From Bdellovibrionales bacterium (GTDB taxonomy: Bacteria > Bdellovibrionota > Bdellovibrionia > Bdellovibrionales > UBA1609): a stretch of DNA of 64,000 nucleotides. Each line of letters starts with the position of its first letter. The first letter of the stretch is position 1. Position numbers and translations under genes: made by a program. The DNA is taken from contig JAHDIR010000001.1 of the NCBI GenBank assembly GCA_020630675.1, forward strand, positions 25,015 to 89,014, in the 5' to 3' direction. Of the stretch, positions 16,362-24,752 are shown one piece after another. The notes under the pieces were generated by a model. It was not told the origin of the DNA, did not search any database, and worked only from the letters and a program-made list of their open reading frames with translations.

Positions 16362-17186
16362 TTAGTTCTCCCAGTTAAAAAGTAAGCTAAAGTCAGCACA
16401 GGGAGTGGAGTGAGTGAGAGCTCCTATGCTGATATAGTCTAAACCCAGTTCAGCAACTTCTTTGACTCTTTGGAGGGTCATGTTACCGCTGGCTTCTGTT
16501 TTTATAGTTTGCGGAATAATCTCTAGAGCTATGGCCATGTCTTTATTGCTCATATTGTCTAGCATAATTTGTTGAATATCAAATTGGCAGGCGGCTTTGA
16601 CCTCATCTAAGTTTTTGACTTCTACTTGAATAAAACCCGTATTTTTTTCAATACACTTTTTAAGAGCAAGTTCAATAGATCCAGCCATAACAATATGATT
16701 TTCTTTGATTAAAATTTTATCGGAAAGACTCATGCGGTGGTTTTTTCCACCTCCGTCAGACACTGCTTTTTTTTCGAGTTGTCGATAGCCAGGAGTGGTT
16801 TTACGTGTGTCAAGAATTTGGCAAGAGGTGTGTTTCACTTCGTTGACAAAGCAATGAGTAAAGCTGGCTATGCCTGAAAGACGACCTAAAAAGTTAAGAG
16901 CAATTCTTTCGGCTTTTAAAACAGGTATTAAGTTTCCAGATAAGGTGGCAACCGTTTGTCGATTGAGGATATAGTCACTATCCTTAAAAAACCAATCTAT
17001 TTTGCATTCAGGGGCAATCTTTTCCATGGTGAGTTGAAAGCAATCTTTACCGGATAAAACCAGATCTTCTTTGGCAATTAAATGGGCGACTCCCTTTTTT
17101 TCAGTCATATTTAAACAAGAGGTTGTTAAGTCCCCTTCTGGAATATCTTCTTGAATGGCTAAATTTAAAAGTGGGTAGAAGTTCAA
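16362..17186 (-). CDS. nadC: Nicotinate-nucleotide pyrophosphorylase (carboxylating)
   Basis: A 274-residue quinolinate phosphoribosyltransferase that makes nicotinate mononucleotide from quinolinate and PRPP in de novo NAD synthesis. Diagnostic stretches are AIQEDIPEGDLTT at the N terminus, ERIALNFLGRLSGIAS, the substrate site LDTRKTTPGYRQLEKKAV, GGGKNHRMSLSDKILIKENH and IMLDNMS, ending ISIGALTHS. The length fits the family. Neither nadA nor nadB is nearby. It sits between a receiver gene and birA with spacings of three and four bases, so all three are probably in one transcript. Confidence 0.95.
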   Translation of the reverse strand: MNFYPLLNLAIQEDIPEGDLTTSCLNMTEKKGVAHLIAKEDLVLSGKDCFQLTMEKIAPECKIDWFFKDSDYILNRQTVATLSGNLIPVLKAERIALNFLGRLSGIASFTHCFVNEVKHTSCQILDTRKTTPGYRQLEKKAVSDGGGKNHRMSLSDKILIKENHIVMAGSIELALKKCIEKNTGFIQVEVKNLDEVKAACQFDIQQIMLDNMSNKDMAIALEIIPQTIKTEASGNMTLQRVKEVAELGLDYISIGALTHSTPCADFSLLFNWEN

Positions 17187-17189
17187 AGC

Positions 17190-18209
17190 TTAAAGAGCTC
17201 CCGGTTTATTACTATCAATGAGCCTCTTGATTTCTCTTTCGATCATTTGTGTGGCAATTTCGGGAACCACCTTCCAAACGGCCTCCTCAATTAGGCTACG
17301 AGCTTCTTGCCTAATAATATGTTCAACTTGCTCTTGAGTTAAGGTCGGGGGCTCAGGAGACTTTGGCGGAGCTGGTTCAACAGCCATTTGTGGTGATGGC
17401 TTCATAGAAGGGTCATTTTCAGCAAGATGAATCAGTGGTGTTTTTTGCTCTTTCACTTTTGACTCTAAAATTTGTTCACTCACTACGGTGTCAATTTTAG
17501 TTTTTATTTCATCAAAAGGCATTTCATCGTCGGGTGCATCTAAGTCAGGAGATAAAAAGTTGTCGGTTTGGCTGTGCTCAGATAAAGGTCGGCTGATCCA
17601 AGCCGGGTCAGTTTCATCATCGTCATCTATGATATCATTGCTGATATCTTGTAGGCTTTTCATCGAGCTGGTTTTTAGTTTGATATCTAAGTTGACCTCT
17701 TCAAAATCTTCGTGAGTGGATGTTTTTGACAAAGGGGGTGTGTCTTGTTCAGCAAGGTTCAATTTATCTGGTTCTGGTAAGGTCGGTTCCTCTTTGGGAA
17801 CATCTGGCATTTGTAAAAAACTAGAGAGCTTTTGTGTTTGAGTTTTAGGAACAAGCTCTTGAATGATAGTTCTAAGATTTTCTATTTCAAAAGGTTTTTC
17901 AATATGAGCTGTAGCTAGTGAGGCTTGAAATTTATCTTGGTCTAAAGTTAAAAAGCTACTCCACATTAAAACAATATGTGTATTGGCAAACTCAGGAAGT
18001 TGTTTGATTTCACAAGCAACATCATAGCCACTTTTTTTTTGTAGAAGAATGTCTATAAAAATAATATCTGGTTTAGATTTTTTGGCTACAGGAACAACAT
18101 CTTCGCCAGAGTGAACGGCAAGAACTTCAACGGCATAATCTTGTAAGGCCAGTTGAAAAACTTTTTTTATGGTGCTGCTTTCATCGGCAAGAAGTACTTT
18201 AAGAGACAT
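17190..18209 (-). CDS. Receiver-domain protein with acidic linker and C-terminal helix
   Basis: A 339-residue protein. Residues 3-118 form a receiver with acceptor Asp 53 (IIFIDILLQKKSG) and Lys 105 (HIEKPFEI). About 160 residues of acidic, Pro/Ser-rich linker follow. A C-terminal amphipathic block has EQVEHIIRQEARSLIEEAVW, then KVVPEIATQMIEREIKRLI, similar to the terminal helices of some deltaproteobacterial receiver proteins and loosely to the PopZ C-terminal interaction module. No DNA-binding or enzymatic output domain is present, so it probably acts through protein-protein contacts. It is the first gene of the nadC-birA group, but a functional link is not evident. Confidence 0.78.
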   Translation of the reverse strand: MSLKVLLADESSTIKKVFQLALQDYAVEVLAVHSGEDVVPVAKKSKPDIIFIDILLQKKSGYDVACEIKQLPEFANTHIVLMWSSFLTLDQDKFQASLATAHIEKPFEIENLRTIIQELVPKTQTQKLSSFLQMPDVPKEEPTLPEPDKLNLAEQDTPPLSKTSTHEDFEEVNLDIKLKTSSMKSLQDISNDIIDDDDETDPAWISRPLSEHSQTDNFLSPDLDAPDDEMPFDEIKTKIDTVVSEQILESKVKEQKTPLIHLAENDPSMKPSPQMAVEPAPPKSPEPPTLTQEQVEHIIRQEARSLIEEAVWKVVPEIATQMIEREIKRLIDSNKPGAL

Positions 18210-18280
18210 AAAATTAAACTAACGGCTTACTGTGTTGCGAGTCAAGAAAAAGACTTTAAGTCACTAATTAAACAATAGAA

Positions 18281-18685
18281 TTAAGAAGATGTAATGGCGG
18301 TCAACCACTCTTCAGTGGGCAAGATTAATTTTCTTTTTTTCATGTCAAACAAGCCATAGGTGATAAGAGCTGTACAGGCAATTTCATCTGTTGAGTTTAT
18401 GCGAATAAATTGCTCCAGTGTTCCCACCTTACCTTCATAACTTTTAGCTTGAGTTTCAACGGTAATTTTATCTCGAGCTTTTAATTCCTTTTGATACTTA
18501 ATGTTTGTAGACAAAATGATGGGGCACTGGCCAAGCTCTTGTATGCGTTTTAGGGAGTAATTGTTTTCGGTCACCAATTCCCACCGGGCTTGTTCGAGTA
18601 TTTTAACGTAATTGGCGTTATTTACATGGCCTAAAAAATCAAGGTCTGTTTCTTGTATGGTGTAAAAAAATTTGTGTGTATTCAT
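18281..18685 (-). CDS. Acyl-CoA thioesterase, 4HBT hotdog family
   Basis: About 134 residues from the chosen ATG; the frame is open for 105 bases upstream, but the hotdog fold begins at KFFYTIQETDLDFLGHVNNA. The catalytic aspartate lies in ETDLDFLGHVNNANYVKILE, the YbgC/FadM-type thioesterase signature, followed by the helix WELVTEN and strands KITVETQAKSY and STDEIACTALITYGLFD. It hydrolyses acyl-CoA thioesters in the cytosol; the chain length is unknown. The gene stands alone between the receiver gene and the divergent Ser-rich surface protein gene. Confidence 0.82.
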   Translation of the reverse strand: MNTHKFFYTIQETDLDFLGHVNNANYVKILEQARWELVTENNYSLKRIQELGQCPIILSTNIKYQKELKARDKITVETQAKSYEGKVGTLEQFIRINSTDEIACTALITYGLFDMKKRKLILPTEEWLTAITSS

Positions 18686-19002
18686 AATTAAAAGCTTTAA
18701 CGAGTTTTCTTTGAAAAAAGTACTCACAATTAATCTTAGACAAGGAGCGTAATTTTTTTTGGTATTAGTTTTATCTATAGGCCTCATCAAAATTATTAAA
18801 TTAAAACTAAAGACTTTACAGGTGATTTTAATTTTATTCCCGGCATTAAAATCATCGTGCTAAGAGTCATTCAAATAATTAAATGGGTAAAGTACGACCA
18901 AATTGTGAAGTGGATGTTGGTTATTTTGGCTTACGATTCCAGTTATTTTTATCTTTTAAAAGTAAAAGACAATTAAAATCAAAACCTTTAGGAGGGTTAA
19001 TT

Positions 19003-20133
19003 ATGAAAAAAAGTACACTATTAACTATGGTGGCAACTGTTGCTCTTAGCGTCAATGCTTTAGCATTATCTAGTTTTACACAATCAAGTCAAGATTCTGT
19101 AGGTTCAGTTTCAGGGGAAGTATTGGGTGCATCTGACTACTTGGGTAAATCAATGCAACAAATTTTTGCTGAATCTGGAAGTAACTACAGCGGGGAACTC
19201 GTTAACGGTTCTGTGGCACTATCAGGGACAGTCTCTGCAGTATCTGTAGGCGGATCAACAGTGAACAGCTCTAACCAAAGCGAAGACTTTCAAGTGTCTG
19301 GTCTAAATGGATCAATTACATTTGTATTTGAAGGGTCTTTTGCCGCATCTACCGACGTGAAAGAAGCTTTTGCTCCAAGTGTTCAACAAAGTAACCAATC
19401 TGTGTTTGATGGCTCTGCTGGTAAAGCCTCTGCAGCCAGTGTAGGTTCAGAAGTGGCTGATGCTTCAGGTGAAGTTTCTGGAACTTACTCTGACAGCGCA
19501 TCAAGTTCTGCTGAGCTTTTATATGACAGCGCTAAAAGCATTTCTCAAGTGGTTGTAGACCTTTCTGAGCAAGGTATTAAAGTTTCTGTGAATGGAGTTC
19601 AAAGCACTTATGGATGGTCTAAAGGCGACGCCTTAGATGCTTCTAAAGCTGTTGGTTACTCTGCTGTCAGCAAAGATTTAGACGGTAAAGGAAACGTATC
19701 TGCTCAAAGTCAAAAAGCTTCACAAGCTCCTTGGGAAGTCATTCAAAGTGTAACGAATAGCCTTGTTAATTCTGCTGAGTCTGCGTCTGCTAGTTTAACT
19801 GGATCTGTTGACCAGTCGTCTCAGATTTCTTTGGCGCAAGACTCTACCGATGTAAATAACAGTGTTGTAACAGCATCATTAGTTCAGGTTTCAGAAGGTG
19901 CGTACACGTCTTTAAGACTTGTTATTTGGGACACTTCTGTACAAGGTTCAAGCGAAGCTGTCGATTCTGAGCAAGGCTTTAATTCAACGAACTCGGCTGA
20001 ATCATCACGAGTTGTAGCTGATATTCCATTAGCTGTATCAATGGGAGGAGTTGCTAGCGTAAACGGTGTTAGCGCCGGGTCAGCTGAAGTTGCAGCTGGT
20101 GGAACTCTTGGTGTTAAGCAGAGCGGGAAATAA
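19003..20133 (+). CDS. Ser/Val-rich exported protein of unknown function
   Basis: A 376-residue protein beginning MKKSTLLTMVATVALSVNALA, a classical signal peptide, with a perfect GGAGG ribosome binding site. An in-frame start 120 bases upstream lacks these features. The mature protein is strikingly rich in Ser, Val, Ala, Gly and Gln, has no Cys, and has very few basic residues. Serine pairs and valine alternate in a way suited to beta-strands (GSVSGEVLG, GSVALSGTVSAVSVGGSTV, GSAEVAAGGTLGV). No anchor or sorting motif is visible. It is probably an abundant secreted or surface protein, inferred from the strong translation signal and the strong terminator. No homologue is recognised. Confidence 0.75.
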   Translation: MKKSTLLTMVATVALSVNALALSSFTQSSQDSVGSVSGEVLGASDYLGKSMQQIFAESGSNYSGELVNGSVALSGTVSAVSVGGSTVNSSNQSEDFQVSGLNGSITFVFEGSFAASTDVKEAFAPSVQQSNQSVFDGSAGKASAASVGSEVADASGEVSGTYSDSASSSAELLYDSAKSISQVVVDLSEQGIKVSVNGVQSTYGWSKGDALDASKAVGYSAVSKDLDGKGNVSAQSQKASQAPWEVIQSVTNSLVNSAESASASLTGSVDQSSQISLAQDSTDVNNSVVTASLVQVSEGAYTSLRLVIWDTSVQGSSEAVDSEQGFNSTNSAESSRVVADIPLAVSMGGVASVNGVSAGSAEVAAGGTLGVKQSGK

Positions 20134-20145
20134 TTATTTATGACT

Positions 20146-20184
20146 AATAAGAAAGCTAGATGAAACTAGCTTTCTTATTTTTTT
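20146..20184 (+). terminator. Strong terminator after the Ser-rich gene
   Basis: A perfect 14-bp stem (AATAAGAAAGCTAG with CTAGCTTTCTTATT), 6-base loop, and a run of seven T residues, 12 bases after the stop codon. Confidence 0.9.
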
Positions 20185-20218
20185 AAAGGTTTAAATTGAT
20201 TATGTTTAAACTTTTAAA
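20182..20218. repeat. Second A+T inverted repeat after the terminator
   Basis: The arms at 20182-20195 (TTTAAAGGTTTAAA) and 20205-20218 (TTTAAACTTTTAAA) pair at 13 of 14 positions around a 9-base loop. This may be a backup terminator, or an operator for the next gene, which starts 67 bases on. Confidence 0.5.
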
Positions 20219-20285
20219 AAAATAAAAACATCATCTCGAATTTTCAAAACAGTTTTTTATCCATTCTATAGCCCAAGGGGGGAAT

Positions 20286-21806
20286 ATGTTTCTCAAAGCC
20301 TTTGTTTTAACAGTTATCTGCTCGTTATCCGTGAGTCTTATGGCTGAAAAAGAAGATTATTTTACCTGTGGAAAAATTAAAAGAGAAGATAAGGCCGATA
20401 AGCTAAGTCAAAGTTGCTTGGAAAAAGCCACTCCTGAGGCGAGATATAAATCTGAATTCATGATGCACAAACTCTTACTACAAGTGCAAAAAATTGAAGC
20501 TGAAATTGGACCTCAGAGTGTTTTTTTTGTAGCCCGAGCTGGTGAGTCTTTGGCTGGGTTCACTCAGTTACGTTCTCATAATGAGCAAGGGGCACCTATT
20601 TATTTGGATGAAGTTTTTAACTACGGAAAAAGTCTTATTCCGCAAAATATGCCCTACAGGTTACGCTTTGAACCAAATGATTACGATCTCTTTATTCGGG
20701 AGAGTGATGGAGTATTTAATCTAAATCACGCGGCTCAAATGAATGAAATTCGCAAAAAAATTGTCAAAAAATATGCCGACCCCTTACGTCCCAATTTAGT
20801 CTACTCTCATGCTGGAATATTATTTAAAACAGAATTGGGTTGGAACATATTGCATGAACTCATGCCTTGTAACCAAACTCAAAAAGCTTATGTATATAGT
20901 GAGTCGGCAATTCCTTATTTATCTCGATTTTTTCTCGACGAACCAAGTGCTTACAAAGCATTGATCATTCCTTTGAAAAAGGATTTACAGAAGCGGCTTT
21001 TGCATATTGTTAATGCCAAGCATAAGCGCTTTTTAATGAGTCGAAGCCCTGTTTATCGAGCGATGGCGAACCCTTGGAAAGTCAACGACCACAATTCGAA
21101 CTCTTTCATTTTAGAGGTGATTGAAGCGGCGTTACTGCCAATTGAGCAGTTTGATCAGTTGTATGCCAGCTTCAAGGCAAAAGAGAATGCTTACCAAGGT
21201 TATTTAGATAGCTTTAAAATCAATGGTAAAGATTTAACAACTCAGCAAAAAGATGACATTGAAAAATTGCCCGGTTACAAGCAAGTGTGTCGTTACGATC
21301 TTGATCAAAGAAAGGTGCTGGTGCAAAATTACATCGATCGTGGCTTTCAGCCCTCAAAAGTTGTTCTTAACTGGCAGTCTACTAAGGGCCAATTTTGGAC
21401 CAAAATAAAAATGAACTTTGTTTCGGCGCACCCCGTACCTGAGCATATACAACCCAATTTAAAAGATTACAAAAATCACTTGATGATTGGGGTCGGGGAG
21501 GCTGTCACGGTTGATTCTATATGGAATTACATATTGAATCAAAATTTACAGCACCCTCAAGCTAACCCTGACTTATTTGAAGTTTCTGAATTAACTTTTC
21601 AAGACATGAAGAATTATGAGAACGAGCTTCGTAAAAATATTGATTTTTATAAAGGAAAATATACAAAAGACTCAAGTTATGTTGGTGGCATTCGGTTCAC
21701 TGGTCTGAGCCAAAAGCAAAAAGAAATTGAACATGAGCATTTAACTGAAGTCATTCATAATATGGACCCTGTAGAGATTAGAAGAAAAAAGCTAGAAATT
21801 AATTAA
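20286..21806 (+). CDS. Exported DUF2145-like protein
   Basis: A 506-residue exported protein with a signal peptide (LKAFVLTVICSLSVSLMA). The middle resembles DUF2145: LVYSHAGILFKTELGWNILH, then FFLDEPSAYKALIIPL, then RAMANPWKVNDHNSNSFILE, then QNYIDRGFQPSKVVLN. DUF2145 proteins are usually about 280-300 residues, so the first 70 and last 120 residues here are extra. The ordered His, Asn-Ser-Asn and Glu positions resemble permuted papain-like hydrolases, but that is inference. The C-terminal part beyond the family domain is helical with many Lys and Glu. It begins a run with two glycosyltransferase genes 56 bases downstream, suggesting an envelope role. Confidence 0.72.
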   Translation: MFLKAFVLTVICSLSVSLMAEKEDYFTCGKIKREDKADKLSQSCLEKATPEARYKSEFMMHKLLLQVQKIEAEIGPQSVFFVARAGESLAGFTQLRSHNEQGAPIYLDEVFNYGKSLIPQNMPYRLRFEPNDYDLFIRESDGVFNLNHAAQMNEIRKKIVKKYADPLRPNLVYSHAGILFKTELGWNILHELMPCNQTQKAYVYSESAIPYLSRFFLDEPSAYKALIIPLKKDLQKRLLHIVNAKHKRFLMSRSPVYRAMANPWKVNDHNSNSFILEVIEAALLPIEQFDQLYASFKAKENAYQGYLDSFKINGKDLTTQQKDDIEKLPGYKQVCRYDLDQRKVLVQNYIDRGFQPSKVVLNWQSTKGQFWTKIKMNFVSAHPVPEHIQPNLKDYKNHLMIGVGEAVTVDSIWNYILNQNLQHPQANPDLFEVSELTFQDMKNYENELRKNIDFYKGKYTKDSSYVGGIRFTGLSQKQKEIEHEHLTEVIHNMDPVEIRRKKLEIN

Positions 21807-21862
21807 TTTTTTTTGAAAATTTAAGTTGGCCATTGGTTTCTGGCTGTCGTAAAGTGGTCGAT

Positions 21863-22624
21863 GTGAAAGCCCCTTTATCTGTTTGTATCATCTGTAAAAA
21901 TGAAGCCTTAACCATCGAAAGATGCTTGCAGTCAGTACTTTGGGCGGATGAAATAGTCGTCTTAGACTCTGGCAGCACCGATGATACTGTTGCTCTTGCA
22001 AAAAAATATACGCCCGCTGTTTATTTTAATGAGTGGCCGGGCTTTGGTTTGCAAAGACAAAAAGCAGCCAGCTTGGCCAAGCATGATTGGATACTAACTC
22101 TTGACTGTGATGAAGTGATTCCTGAAAAACTAAGAAAAGAAATTGGTCAGCATTTTTCACAAAACAAACCTTTAAAGCATCAAGTGTTTCGCCTCAATCG
22201 CCTCACTCAATTTTGTGGCCGTTTTATTAAATATAGTGGCTGGTCTCCTGACCGTATTGTTCGAATTTATAATAAGCAGCATACCAATTACAATTCACTT
22301 TTAGTTCATGAATTTGTTTCTGAGCAAGAGTGTGAGGTGATTGATTTAACCGCTAAATTTCATCATTTTAATGTAGATAGTTGGCAGCAATACACGGCAA
22401 CATTAGACCGTTACGCCCAGGACTGGGCCTTGGATCGAAGTCTTAAAAATAAAAAAGTGAATTATTTAAGTGCCAGTAGCCGCGCTTTATTTGCTTTTAT
22501 TCGCCATTATTTTCTTAAAATGGGCTTTTTAGACGGCAAGGCTGGTTTTTTAATAGCTTGGGGGCAAGTGGCTTATACTTTTAAGAAATATCAATTTTTA
22601 ATTCAAAAAAATAAACAAAAATAA
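21863..22624 (+). CDS. Family 2 glycosyltransferase, WaaE/KdtX-like
   Basis: About 253 residues from a GTG that places the family start APLSVCIICKNE near the N terminus; a TTG 30 bases earlier is an alternative, and neither has a strong ribosome binding site. The GT-A fold is clear: SVCIICKNEALTIERCLQSV, ADEIVVLDSGSTDDT, EWPGFGLQRQKAA, the metal-binding LTLDCDEVIPE, then the acceptor region WSPDRIVRIYN and VHEFVSEQ. The family adds a hexose to the inner core of lipopolysaccharide at the cytosolic membrane face. It lies between a DUF2145 gene and a second transferase, in the same direction. Confidence 0.85.
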   Translation: MKAPLSVCIICKNEALTIERCLQSVLWADEIVVLDSGSTDDTVALAKKYTPAVYFNEWPGFGLQRQKAASLAKHDWILTLDCDEVIPEKLRKEIGQHFSQNKPLKHQVFRLNRLTQFCGRFIKYSGWSPDRIVRIYNKQHTNYNSLLVHEFVSEQECEVIDLTAKFHHFNVDSWQQYTATLDRYAQDWALDRSLKNKKVNYLSASSRALFAFIRHYFLKMGFLDGKAGFLIAWGQVAYTFKKYQFLIQKNKQK

Positions 22625-22689
22625 GAAAATAATTTTTGATCTGTACAATCACCAGTGACCTTCTTTGTGGTTTAGGTTATAAAAGTGCT

Positions 22690-23505
22690 ATGAAAGCTTC
22701 TGTTATTATTTCTACTTATAACTCGCCGGAGTGGCTAAAAAAGACTTTATGGGGCTTTTTGGCACAAACGGAATTAGACTTTGAAGTGGTGATTGCTGAT
22801 GATGGCTCTAAGCCCGATACAAAAGAGTTAATTCATCAATTTTCCAATCAGTTTAAATACCCCATCACTCATGTATGGCACGAAGATAATGGTTTCCAAA
22901 AAACGATTATTTTAAATAAAGCCATTCAACAAACTCAATCAGAATATCTAATTTTTACTGATGGTGATTGTGTTCCTCGTTGTGATTTTATTGCTAAGCA
23001 TATGGAGTTCAGAGAAAAAGGTTATTTTCTTTCAGGTGGATATTACAAATTACCAATGAAAATAAGCCAAGATATTGGTCAGCAAGATATACAAGAGCAA
23101 AAGTGCTTTAATCTTGCTTGGCTATGGAGCCAAGGTTTAAATAAGTCTTTAAAAAATTTAAAGTTAGTTGCCACTAAATGGAACAAAGAGGCGCTTTTTA
23201 ATACGATGACAACCACAAAAGCCTCTTGGAATGGGCACAATGCTTCTGGTTGGAAAAAAGATATACTTCACGTCAATGGCTTTGATGAAAGAATGGAGTA
23301 TGGTGCTGAAGATCGTGAAATGGGTGATCGTTTATGGAATTATGGTATAAAGTCTAAGCGCATCCGCTTCAGTGCTATATGTATTCACCTGGATCATGCT
23401 CGTGGGTATGTTAATAAAGAAGCCTTAGATAAAAACCGAAAAATATGGAATGAAACCAAGCGAACAAAAAAAATAAAAACTCCGTTTGGCATTGTTAAAT
23501 CATAG
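22690..23505 (+). CDS. Family 2 glycosyltransferase with galactosyltransferase-type C terminus
   Basis: 271 residues from the ATG chosen here (MKASVIISTYNSPEWL), 65 bases after the previous gene; an upstream TTG would add 18 unlikely residues. GT-A elements are SVIISTYNSPEWLKKTLWGF, EVVIADDGSKPDT and the metal-binding FTDGDCVPR. The later WNGHNASGWKKDILHVNGFD and YGAEDREMGDRLWNYG match the glyco_transf_7C region of chondroitin-synthase-like bacterial transferases. It probably extends a surface glycan or lipopolysaccharide core. Sugar and acceptor cannot be read from the sequence. A palindromic terminator follows. Confidence 0.88.
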   Translation: MKASVIISTYNSPEWLKKTLWGFLAQTELDFEVVIADDGSKPDTKELIHQFSNQFKYPITHVWHEDNGFQKTIILNKAIQQTQSEYLIFTDGDCVPRCDFIAKHMEFREKGYFLSGGYYKLPMKISQDIGQQDIQEQKCFNLAWLWSQGLNKSLKNLKLVATKWNKEALFNTMTTTKASWNGHNASGWKKDILHVNGFDERMEYGAEDREMGDRLWNYGIKSKRIRFSAICIHLDHARGYVNKEALDKNRKIWNETKRTKKIKTPFGIVKS

Positions 23506-23520
23506 TGTGAATTTTATATA

Positions 23521-23553
23521 AAAAAAGAGCAATACATGTATTGCTCTTTTTTT
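23521..23553. terminator. Bidirectional terminator after glycosyltransferases
   Basis: A 32-base perfect palindrome centred on ACATGT, with A and T tracts at both ends (AAAAAAGAGC and GCTCTTTTTT). It lies between convergent genes, so it can serve both. Confidence 0.88.
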
Positions 23554-23572
23554 ATTAATTGAAATTTTTAAA

Positions 23573-24436
23573 TTATTTTTTTTGTACAAAAGCTCTGATA
23601 GCTTGCCACATTTGTGAAGAGCCAAAAATATCATTATGTTCAAAACCATCTATTGTCACAAAATTAACAGAATGACCATTATCTAAGCCTTCAAAGAGTT
23701 TTTGGCCAAATTCGTAAGGAATTACTTTATCTTTATTGCCATGAAAAATAAGTCCTGGAGTCGTTATACCGGCTAAAGCACTATCTGATTCATAGGAATT
23801 GGCATTAATCCATTCGGCAGGAACTTTATCAGCAAGAGAACTAAAATGGTGCTTAATAAGCTCACTGACATTATTCCATGGACTTGTTAAAATAAATCGA
23901 CGTATAGACCCTTCATATTCTTGTACAGCTTGACTGGCAACTCCGGCTCCTAGAGATCTTCCCCATAATACAATATCTGTACTTAAATTTTGTTCGGCCC
24001 AAGAAATGGCCTCTCCAACACTAGACGTCAGGCTTAACATGGTTGGCTGCCCTGTGCTTTTTCCGTAAGAAGGGTAATCAATCACTAAGATATTGGCATT
24101 AAACGAGTTAAAGACCTCCATGAATCCCGACTTGTATAAACTGCCGATGTTGGTCGCATTTCCATGTAAGTAAATAAGAGTGGGAAGGTCGCGGCCTTTA
24201 CTTTGAGCCCATCCATGAACTCGAAGGTCTTGTTCCCCATCATTAAACTCAAGGTAGACATCTTCGTAATTTGTGTCTGTAGTTGCTGGCACTTCTGTTT
24301 TGTTTGCAGCTTTAAAAGCATAAAGATTATTGTTGGCAAAGTCAGTGAGATCTCCTCCACAGCTGGTCATTATAAGAGAAGTTAATAATAGGGTGATAAC
24401 CTTGGTGATATTTTTATTTAAAATGTTGTTTATCAT
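23573..24436 (-). CDS. Alpha/beta hydrolase, lipoprotein
   Basis: A 287-residue hydrolase with a signal peptide and lipobox (LIMTSCGGDL). The nucleophile elbow is LWGRSLGAG, with Ser in GRSLG. The oxyanion region is IYLHGNATN, the acid is in GNKDKVIP and the His in GFEHNDIF, so the catalytic triad is complete. It resembles the ABHD13/BEM46-like clan, which mostly cleave esters. The lipid anchor puts it in the periplasm or outer membrane. The ATG has a perfect GGAGG site. The mature N-terminus is short (about 60 residues) before the catalytic domain. The substrate is unknown. Confidence 0.88.
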   Translation of the reverse strand: MINNILNKNITKVITLLLTSLIMTSCGGDLTDFANNNLYAFKAANKTEVPATTDTNYEDVYLEFNDGEQDLRVHGWAQSKGRDLPTLIYLHGNATNIGSLYKSGFMEVFNSFNANILVIDYPSYGKSTGQPTMLSLTSSVGEAISWAEQNLSTDIVLWGRSLGAGVASQAVQEYEGSIRRFILTSPWNNVSELIKHHFSSLADKVPAEWINANSYESDSALAGITTPGLIFHGNKDKVIPYEFGQKLFEGLDNGHSVNFVTIDGFEHNDIFGSSQMWQAIRAFVQKK

Positions 24437-24752
24437 ATGTCCTCCGGTCTTTGTTGCATCCTTGCTTAAGACCTTTCGGGGGGTAAATAGAGTTTCTGTA
24501 GGGGCAGAAGCTCTACTGATGCTGGGTTTAATAGGTTTAACTGGGCTGATCCAATTGAGGGTTTATGGTAATAATAAAAAAAACAGGTACCTAGGTTAAG
24601 CTTTAAAGCCTTTGTTTTATGAAAAAAATGTCTAAATTTTTTACGAAATTAGCCTTTGATCGTGGAGATACAGTACTTTGGTAAAGAGAATAGTTTTGTG
24701 AATGCAGCGACTTCTTTTGACTCATTTAGGCTTTATGGCTTAACTTAATCAA
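24437..24752. promoter_or_regulatory. Divergent intergenic region with a candidate leaderless promoter
   Basis: 316 bases without a credible gene. Near the right end, TTGACT, 18 bases and TAACTT (24717-24746) would place the transcription start at or next to the ATG of the permease gene, which has no ribosome binding site, so a leaderless transcript is possible. A 10-bp imperfect hairpin (AGAGTTTCTG with CAGAAGCTCT) lies nearer the hydrolase. Confidence 0.35.

Noticed and set aside
24330..24599. Open frame across the hydrolase gene and the intergenic region
   Set aside because: Most of it is antisense to the signal peptide region of the hydrolase, and the rest has no coding features.
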